Assembly (NCBI RefSeq): GCF_038502225.1
Contig: NC_091369.1
Location: 13,283,502-13,347,501 of the forward strand
DNA from: Cherax quadricarinatus
Taxonomy: Eukaryota; Arthropoda; Malacostraca; Decapoda; Parastacidae
Direction of reading: 5' to 3'
Length of the DNA: 64,000 nucleotides
The position numbers and the translations under genes are program-made. A model generated the notes under the pieces. That model ran no database searches. It saw only the letters and a program-made list of their open reading frames with translations, and had not been told where the DNA came from. This document shows, piece by piece, positions 57,037 to 64,000 of this stretch (positions are counted from its first letter, which is position 1; each line of letters starts with the position of its first letter).

Positions 57037-58580
57037 CTGTCATAGAAGATGTTGTAGCAGGATCTTTCTTTGACATTATTGGGTTATGTTAAGTGATTTA
57101 CACTTATGTTACAGTGTGAAACAATTGTAAAAATTTAAACCTGAATGTACCTAAACAACCTGACATTCATACATACTAACTTACTCACGAATTCATGATA
57201 ACACGATTGTAAACAAACCACGGAACGGGTGAAGTTTGAACCCATTTTCTGAAGTTTTACGATTCACTCGTCATGGATTTAGATCCCGCTTTTACTTACA
57301 AACACCACCATCTCGCCTTTCAGGCTATGGCTAAGTTCTCCCAGAGTTGGGATGAGATATCCTCGTTCATCTCAGATAACTACAGCATCCCTCCGGCTAT
57401 CCCTCCCATGCCGGAGATAATAGACGTGAGGCAGCAGATGGTACAGGTGTATGGCCAGCTGCAGCAGCACCTGCTGGGCTTCGAGAATGCCACCCTTGAC
57501 CAGTTAGACTTCACGAGACCCAGCGAAGCCTCTCGCATGAAGACAACAACAATCACAAGTCCTAACTTCCTTCAGAACCTGACTGATACAAGTAAGACTG
57601 TGTTCACTTTCTATTAGGAAATATAAACTTGCAGTAAATAAGCGTGGTTAATCTGAAGCCGATCGAATGAGACATTCTCGAGGTGTGAACGAAAGTAAAG
57701 ATGGATGTAGAGGCGTAGTGCAGATAGAGGCCTACCTAGCATGGGACAGTAGGCCTACTTTAATGTTCTTCCAGTCTTGTCCTTTTATATTTGGATGCAA
57801 AATGTAATACGCAGAAAAAAATTTAAATGCCACTATATTTGCCTCTAAAGCTTTATCTAGCAAATAAAGCTTTGTCTAATTAATAAAGCTTTAGTTAGTT
57901 AGTTTAATATGTTTATTATGCACCCCATACCCATCCTGTGGGCGGTAGTCAAGCTTTATTAGCTTTATCAAGCTAATAAAGCAACACATGGGTTTCTGAA
58001 CTGTGAAGACGTACCGGTAACCAGTGGCTTTATCAACCCAGTGAAGAATATCGTAGAGGCTGTGGGTCAATAAAGACACTGGTTAACGATGCACTTCTAC
58101 AGTAAAGACACATATGGCGCACATGTGTCTTAGTCCTCTGCTTGTCAGTCTTATAACTCATTATTAATTAATATTTTGTTTTTATACCCGTTCAGTAATG
58201 ATCACACATATTACAGACGACTAAACCTTGTTACATTATTTACAAAGATCGCACATGCTACATACTTTGTTTACAAAGATCGCACATGCTACATACTTTG
58301 TTTACAAAGAGGAAAAATTAACACAGCGTCATCCCTCTCCACAGTCAACAACATTAACCAACTGCTCATCTACGTGAGGAACGGTATGGACAAGCTCGAT
58401 GTGGTTCCTGAAGAGAGCCTCACTCAGGAGCTCACCCGGGAGGTGTATCAGACGTCAGACAGCATCAGGAAAGATGTGATAGACTTCATCATCCTCAGAA
58501 ATTACGAGAGAGGACTGAGGTACATCATCGATGTCTTCACGGCAGCACACTCCAACAACTGCGCGAGTACGTCCTCTTAG
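55189..58580 (+). CDS. Three-exon secreted protein, possible four-helix cytokine
   Basis: Exons 55189-55851, 57324-57591 and 58345-58580 join in frame (phases 0 and 1) to give 388 residues. Residues 1-25 are a signal peptide. Residues 27-189 are a hydrophilic Ser/Asn-rich region with an internal duplication. Residues 190-388 are predicted mainly helical in four blocks: A about 193-240 with Cys193/197/198; an IPPAIPPMP linker; B about 256-275; C about 302-328; D about 341-376. A final Cys383 follows. N-glycosylation sequons are NKT, NAT and NLT. Helix spacing, the Pro-rich A-B linker, and an RKDVIDFI...YERGLRYIIDVF helix D resemble IL-6/CNTF/LIF-type class I cytokines. That is inference from pattern only; an unrelated helical secreted protein is possible. 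Introns carry repeats only. Confidence 0.7.
55930..56448. repeat. TTGCTG/TTGTTG trinucleotide-based microsatellite, about 520 bp
   Basis: Every third position pattern is kept (TTG, CTG, TTA variants) with 12-bp TTGTTGTTGCTG-like superunits. All frames on both strands stay open as homopolymeric peptides. It lies inside intron 1 and is not coding. Confidence 0.97.
56485..56625 (+). repeat. Family C interspersed repeat in intron 1
   Basis: GGGACGTGGAGGGGTAAGCC, AAGGCTTCGGTCAGATAACC, GACCCGCGTCAGGAAATG and TGTCCTGTTTCCTGACGCAT. Confidence 0.78.
56857..57032. repeat. (ATT)n / (AAT)n compound microsatellite
   Basis: ATT units, then AAT units, then ATT units again. The central AAT block is complementary to the flanking ATT blocks, giving a potential long hairpin. 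Confidence 0.95.
57195..57270 (-). mobile_element. tRNA-SINE fragment in intron 1
   Basis: ATAACACGATTGTAAACAAA, CCACGGAACGGGTGAAGTTT, GAACCCATTTTC: the minus-strand 3' part and B-box-like region of a family D relative. It ends just before the exon 2 acceptor tract. Confidence 0.65.
57324..57591 (+). CDS. Exon 2: end of helix A, A-B linker, helix B, start of helix C
   Basis: Acceptor CGCCTTTCAG at 57323. Codes AMAKFSQSWDEISSFISDNY, then SIPPAIPPMP, DVRQQMVQVYGQLQQHLLGF and NATLDQLDF, ending SPNFLQNLTDT (89 codons plus one base). Donor A-GTAAGACT at 57592. GC content and codon use are more gene-like than the surrounding AT-rich intron. It keeps exon 1 phase 0 and sets phase 1 for exon 3. Confidence 0.75.
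57592..58344 (+). other. Intron 2 with repeat fragments
   Basis: Donor GTAAGA, acceptor CATCCCTCTCCACAG. Contains a CR1-like tail scrap (CTAGCATGGGACAGTAGGCC, near 57738), a SINE scrap (GCACCCCATACCCATCCTGT, 57920), a family A piece (57985-58140) and a duplicated GATCGCACATGCTACATACT (58246 and 58279). Confidence 0.7.
57985..58140. repeat. Family A fragment in intron 2
   Basis: CCAGTGGCTTTATCAACCCA, then AAGACACATATGGCGCACAT and GTGTCTTAG, consistent with the family A outer border. Confidence 0.55.
58345..58580 (+). CDS. Exon 3: helix C, helix D and stop
   Basis: The split codon A+TC gives Ile311, then NNINQLLIYVRNGMDKL, VVPEESLTQELTREVYQ, SDSIRKDVIDFIILRNYERG and LRYIIDVFTAAHSNNCASTSS to TAG 58578-58580. 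An alternative weak donor GCGA-GTACGT at 58568 could extend the gene further. I prefer termination here because a class I cytokine usually ends shortly after helix D. No AATAAA is seen in the next 300 bases. Confidence 0.7.
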
Positions 58581-58632
58581 ATCCATGGGATGAATCACGT
58601 ACATCACTGATTGAGTGCACGTGTTGATGAAT

Positions 58633-58905
58633 TAGACACGTACAACACCTGGGTGTTTTTATTTTGAAGATATTTCAACATCAAGAGACTTCTTTTTACG
58701 GTTCAACGAGGAACATATTAACCTGAGACAGTAAAAAATGAGGTAATCAGTCCCTCAGCCCTGAAGACTGAGGGACTGATTACCTCCTCAATTACCTTAG
58801 GGACTGATTACCTCCTAGTGAAGTGAAAAAAGAACACTGGTTGGCTAAAAGTCTTCAAAATCAAGATACCCAAGTGTTACACATATATCTAATGGGTCAA
58901 TCTGT
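58633..58905. mobile_element. Family A fold-back just after the gene
   Basis: Centre GAGGTAATCAGTCCCTCAG / CTGAGGGACTGATTACCTC is a perfect 19-bp inverted repeat with a 9-base loop (58741-58787). The outer arms are ACACGTACAACACCTGGGTG and CAAGATACCCAAGTGTTACA. It may lie in the 3' UTR. Confidence 0.8.
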
Positions 58906-59740
58906 CGGTATTAAGTGCCATTGATATTATGATAAGTGTACAGGTGGCTGAGGAAGGTCACAGAGATATCTGCAGACTCACTGCATCAACCACAAGCGTA
59001 AGATGCCTATTGGTGCACTCTGCCATTTTAAAGTTTTATATGGAGAAAACAGGAAAACCCGTATGAGTTACACATTGCCTGGAAAATGAGAAGTAATCAA
59101 AATCAGGTTTGATTCGAGAAAAGGGAGGAAAAGTAGTTCCAATTCCTTGAGTCAAGAGGTCTTCACAAGCATTAAAACAGTTACGTGGCCATAGTCCAGT
59201 GAGTTACAACACCTACACAAAAGGCAGCACAATGGCGTCGTAGATAAACAAACCTTCTAGCCTACTCCACGACTCTGTCACCGTCATAACTTATGTTACA
59301 CTAATATATTTTGAAGAGGTAATTTATTCGTGTGTATTAAATATTGTATTAAGTAAACTGGATTAAATGAAGGCTTGTTTTTATTATGTATTGTGTCTAC
59401 CCTTAAGAATACTTTAAGTATGACCAGGAGAAAGATTTGAAGAAAATAATATACATAAACTGACAGACACGTATGCCGAGCAGTCGAGCTATAAACCGAG
59501 ATGCATGTCTCTCATTCTATATATACTGAGAGATATGTCTCACAGTGTGTATACACTGTGAATTTATTTTAATCTCAGTATTTGTGACTGAAGTATTCCT
59601 GACTGGTGAGGACTAAGTTATAAGCGGCCTTAATAACACTCACGTAGTCGACAGACTTTAAACTCCCATTAACCAATTAATCTGCCACTCAATTTGAATA
59701 TAGCTGGAGGAGTGTGTATTCTGTGGTCCTGTGGGTTAGA
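58906..59740. other. Spacer, nothing recognised
   Basis: 59500-59565 carries ATGCATGTCTCTCATTC and GTGTGTATACACTGTGA, related to the palindromic unit at 12531-12606. No gene. Confidence 0.45.
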
Positions 59741-59822
59741 GCGTCGTGTGACTCACGAAATCGTAATGACACGATTGCAAACAAACCATACCATCCGTGG
59801 TATGGTGTGGTTTTTTCAGTGT
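59741..59822. mobile_element. tRNA-SINE 3' fragment with small palindrome
   Basis: GACTCACGAAATCGTAATGA and CACGATTGCAAACAAACCAT (family D minus 3' segment), then CCATACCATCCGTGGTATGG, a hairpin. Confidence 0.6.
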
Positions 59823-60114
59823 CATGTGATTTCCACTCACCATGAGGGTTGTACATTAGTCTGTCATAAATGTATCGTAATTAATTATATTTACTGTTTA
59901 AGGAATTACCTGAAGCTTCGCTCATCCCTTGAAGAAATAAAGTAGGTTTATGGAAGAATTATTTTAATAATGACAGAGAGCCTTCTGCTTCACTATCATT
60001 GCCTTATACACCTAGATAATACACGATAATGCTTAATTTAGATAGAAGTGGATAGTTTTTCTCAGCAGATAGCCTGAGTGAAGACTTACAAGTCCTCTGC
60101 TGTCTGTGTTTTCC

Positions 60115-60155
<41 letters not shown>

Positions 60156-60689
60156 ATCTCTGTCTCCTACTTTACTACTATTGAATCAGATATCTTGGAT
60201 AATACTCTATGGTTCTTAATCTAGATAGAAATAGACAGTTCTTCTCGGTACACAGCCTCAGTGTGGACTCAAAGGTCCTCTACCTTCTGGTTTTCCCATG
60301 TACTCTCATGAACACCCATCTACTCTTTTGTACTCCCATGTATTCTCGTTTACAAATCTAACATCACAACCAGACACTGCTAAAATTTCAATAACCTAAA
60401 ATAATCTACCCTACCTATCTAAGAGTTTGAATGAGTGTTGCAGTGTTTTGCTACAAGTGACGAGGCTTGTGTTGCAGTAGTTCTCCTACAACCCTTGTTT
60501 CCAGTGTGTTTCTTTTCTACTTGTACTGCCTATTATTTTCACGGCATTCTGTAGGCTCGAGCCTCCAGTCTCAAAGTCGGGAGTTCAGACTGTCTTAACC
60601 CGGCTGTGGCGTCGAGTGTAGATCACGGTAGAGGCACGATGCTAGTGTACCATATGTTACTCACTAAAAAGTAATGATTATATTATAAT
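59823..60689. other. Spacer with a diverged 180-bp duplication
   Basis: 60015-60120 and 60195-60305 are diverged copies (GATAATAC, TTAATTTAGATAGAAGTGGA / TTAATCTAGATAGAAATAGA, then GTCCTCTGCTGTCTG / GTCCTCTACCTTCTG). (TC)n lies at 60121-60152 between them. No gene. Confidence 0.6.
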
Positions 60690-61817
60690 GATCACATTAC
60701 AATGATCACTTTATAATGATCGTATTATAATGCTCATATTATAATGATCAAATTATAATGCTCATATTATAATGATCACATTATAATGATCACATGATCA
60801 TATAATAATCACATTATAATGATCACATGATCATATAATGATCACATTATAATGATCACATGATCATATAATGATCACATTATAATGGTAATATAATGAT
60901 TACATTATAATGATCACATTATAATGATCACATGATCATATAATGATCACATTATAATAATCACATGATTATAGAATGATAACATTATAATGATCACATG
61001 ATCATATAATGATCACATTATAATGGTAATATAATGATTACATTATAATGATCACATTATAATGATCATATTATAATGATCACATTATAATGATTACATT
61101 ATAATAATCACATTATAATGATCACATTATAATAATCACATTATAATGATCACATTATAAAAATCACATTATAATGATCACATTATAATAATCACATTAT
61201 AATGATCACATTATAATAATCACATTATAATGATCACATTATAATAATCACATAATGATCACATTATAATAATCACATTATAATGATCACATTATAATAA
61301 TCACATTATAATGATCACATTATAATAATCACATTATAATGATCACATTATAATAATCACATTATAATGATCACATTATAATGATCACATTATAATAATC
61401 ACATTATAATGATCACATAACCACATTATAATGATCACATTATAATCACGTTATAATGATCACATTATAATAATCACATTATAATAATCACATTATAATG
61501 ATCACATTATAATAATCACATTATAATAATCACATTATAATGATCACATTATAATAATCACATTATAATAATCACATTATAATAATCACATTATAATAAT
61601 CACATTATAATAATCACATTATAATGATCACATTATAATAATCACATTATAATAATCACATTATAATAATCACATTATAATAATCACATTATAATGATCA
61701 CATTATAATAATCACATTATAATAATCACATTATAATGATCACATTATAATAATCACATTATAATAATCACATAATAATCACATTATAATGATCACATTA
61801 TAATAATCACATTATAA
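60690..61817. repeat. 14-bp ATCACATTATAATG satellite, about 80 copies
   Basis: Alternating ATGATCAC and ATAATCAC variants, with CATGATCATATA inserts on the left. Each unit contains the palindrome ATTATAAT and many contain TGATCA, so the array is largely self-complementary. Confidence 0.96.
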
Positions 61818-61879
61818 CTGCTCAGACTGACCTTTCAAACCTGACGGACTGATCACGTCACAACTAACTTTATTTCTCT

Positions 61880-61985
61880 CTCCAGTGTAATATTCGTCTG
61901 CATTAGACTGAAGAAGCCTGCTATGCAGGCGAAACGTTTCGGCAATGAAGATACCTAAGTGTGGCGCATGTGTCTTATTTAACAA
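61880..61985 (+). repeat. Family A repeat between two satellites
   Basis: GACTGAAGAAGCCTGCTATG, CAGGCGAAACGTTTCGGC, AAGATACCTAAGTGTGGCGC, ATGTGTCTTAT. One arm only. Confidence 0.75.
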
Positions 61986-62005
61986 AAGAATTTACCATGT
62001 AATTA

Positions 62006-63893
62006 CGGGGTTAATGATAATTACGGGGTTAATGATAATTACGGGGTTAATGATAGTTACGGGGTTAATGATAATTACGGGGTTAATGATAATTACGGAG
62101 TTAATGATAATTACGGGGTTAATGATAATTACGGGGGTTAATGGGGTTAATGATAATTACGGGGTTAATGATAATTACGGGGTTAATGATAATTACGGGG
62201 TTAATGATAATTACGGTGTTAATGATAATTACGGGGTTAATGATAATTACGGGGTTAATGATAATTACGGGGTTAATGATAATTACGGGGTTGATAATTA
62301 CGGGGTTAATGATAATTACGGGGTTAATGATAATTACGGGGTTAATGATAATTACGGGGTTAATGATAATTACGGGGTTAATGATAATTACGGGGTTAAT
62401 GATAATTACGGGGTTAATGATAATTACGGGGTTAATGATAATTACGGGGTTAATGATAATTACGGGGTTAATGATAATTACGGGGTTAATGATAATTACG
62501 GGGTTAATGATAATTACGGGGTTAATGATAATTACGGGGTTAATGATAATTACGGGGTTAATGATAATTACGGGGTTAATGATAATTACGGGGTTAATGA
62601 TAATTACGGGGTTAATGATAATTACGGGGTTAATGATAATTACGGGATAAATGATAATTACGGGGTTAATGATAATTACGGGGTTAATGATAATTACGGG
62701 GTTAATGATAATTACGGGGTTAATGATAATTACGGGGTTAATTAATGATAATTACGGGGTTAATGATAATTACGGGGTTAATGATAATTACGGGGTTAAT
62801 GATAGTTACGGGGTTAATGATAATTACGGGGTTAATGATAATTACGGGGTTAATGATAATTACGGGGTTAATGATAATTACGGGGGATAATTACGGGGTT
62901 AATGATAATTACGGGGTTAATGATAATTACGGGGTTAATGATAATTACGGGGTTAATGATAGTTACGGGGTTAATGATAATTACGGGGTTAATGATAATT
63001 ACGGAGTTAATGATAATTACGGGTTAATGATAATTACGGGGTTAATGATAATTACGGGGTTAATGATAATTACGGGGTTAATGATAATTACGGGGTTAAT
63101 GATAATTACGGGGTTAATGATAATTACGGGGTTAATGATAATTACGGGGTTAATGATAATTACGGGGTTAATGATAATTACGTGGTTAATCATAATTACG
63201 GGGTTGATAATTACGGGGTTAAAGATAATTACGGGGTTAATGATAATTACGGGATTAATGATAATTACGGGGGGTTAATGATAATTACGGGGTTAATGAT
63301 AATTACGGGGTTAATGATAATTATGATAATTACGGGGTTAATGATAATTACGGGGTTAATGATAATTACGGGGTTAATGATAATTACGGGGTTAATGATA
63401 ATTACGGGGTTGATAATTACGGGGTTAAAGATAATTACGGGGTTAATGATAATTACGGGGTTAATGATAATTACGGGGTTAATGATAATTACGGGGTTAA
63501 TGATAATTACGGGGTTGATAATTACGGGGTTAATGATAATTACGGGGTTAATGATAATTACGGGGTTAATGATAATTACGGGGTTAATGATAATTACGGG
63601 GTTGATAATTACGGGGTTAATGATAATTACGGGGTTAATGATAATTACGGGGTTAATGATAATTACGGGGTTAATGATAATTACGGGGTTAATGATAATT
63701 ACGGGGTTAATGATAATTACGGGGTTAATGATAATTACGGGGTTAATGATAATTACGGGGTTAATGATAATTACGGGGTTAATGATAATTACGGGGTTAA
63801 TGATAATTACGGGGTTAATGATAATTACGGGGTTAATGATAATTACGGGGTTGATAATTACGGGGCTAATGATAATTACGGGGTTAATGATAA
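62006..63893. repeat. 18-bp GGGGTTAATGATAATTAC satellite, about 105 copies
   Basis: Highly homogeneous units with a recurrent 15-bp variant lacking AAT (GGGGTTGATAATTAC) and rare AGT, GTG and AAAG changes. Frames are open in several registers because the period is a multiple of three. Not coding. Confidence 0.98.
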
Positions 63894-64000
63894 TTGCATG
63901 TGATGGTGCAGGCTCCTGCCTCCCACGCTCCATGAAATTAAATAATCAATTTTAACCCAGTACATGTGAAGTTAGTTACCACTTTGTATACATTCATTAA

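Larger units (their letters stand above)
55852..57323 (+). other. Intron 1, repeat-filled
   Basis: Donor GTAAGT, acceptor CATCTCGCCTTTCAG at 57323. Contains a 520-bp TTG/CTG tract, a family C repeat, an (ATT)n tract and a SINE fragment, each listed separately. Confidence 0.75.

Noticed and set aside
59694..59945. 83-codon frame after the secreted gene
   Set aside because: It overlaps a SINE fragment and has no signal peptide or splice support.
62006..63893. CRISPR-like array
   Set aside because: Units are contiguous with no unique spacers, and the genome is eukaryotic.
61945..63955. Asn-Asp-Tyr-Gly and Met-Ile-Thr-Gly repeat proteins
   Set aside because: 18-bp satellite read in several frames; no independent gene signal.

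Overview
This window looks like repeat-dense euchromatin from a malacostracan crustacean, most likely a decapod (crayfish, lobster or shrimp type). The evidence is indirect. It has split GT/AG introns, CR1-, RTE- and RLE-type LINE remnants, tRNA-related SINEs with (ATT)n tails, degenerate CCTAA arthropod-type telomeric patches, and very many micro- and minisatellites. Several interspersed repeats are ones I associate with decapod genomes from memory; no search was possible. I see no prokaryotic or organellar signal, rRNA, CRISPR array or functional tRNA gene. By my addition about a third of the window is tandem repeat.

Layout. 1-7062 is one large 41/33-bp minisatellite. 7063-9135 holds polypyrimidine/polypurine tracts and 39-bp and 21-bp arrays. 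9150-15400 is a mosaic of decayed transposon-like coding sequence (10614-10949), fold-back repeats (11417-11597, 14934-15093), a 42-bp array carrying TGACGTCA and CCAAT motifs (13536-13842) and a tRNA-related SINE. 15744-19911 is the best-preserved mobile element, a dead CR1-like LINE with an esterase-type ORF1 and an endonuclease/reverse transcriptase ORF2; a 113-bp fold-back element sits in its 3' end between 13-bp target duplications. 20121-25232 is mostly 20-bp and 36-bp arrays. 25421-26680 is an RLE-type LINE remnant split by a SINE-like insert. 26981-27746 is a 21-bp array enclosed by inverted repeats and TA dinucleotides. 28442-38490 contains three more LINE remnants (29700-31870 plus, about 32836-36400 minus, 37790-38315 minus) and a nested palindromic SINE pair. 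38490-42345 is GA/GT-rich satellite. 42360-54360 mixes minisatellites, SINEs and small LINE pieces.

55189-58580 is the only convincing host gene. A signal-peptide exon ends at a perfect GTAAGT donor; two further exons join in phase to give a 388-residue secreted, N-glycosylated protein. Its C-terminal half looks like a four-helix bundle, possibly a class I helical cytokine of the IL-6/CNTF/LIF type. That assignment is an inference from pattern only. 58581-64000 is intergenic and ends in two AT-rich arrays (60690-61817 and 62006-63893).

Recurring theme. At least five unrelated interspersed families occur as head-to-head or tail-to-tail inverted copies. One of them (11417-11597) has perfect 45-bp arms, and two of its copies are flanked by 13-bp target duplications. 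This family and the split secreted gene are the two items most worth following up.
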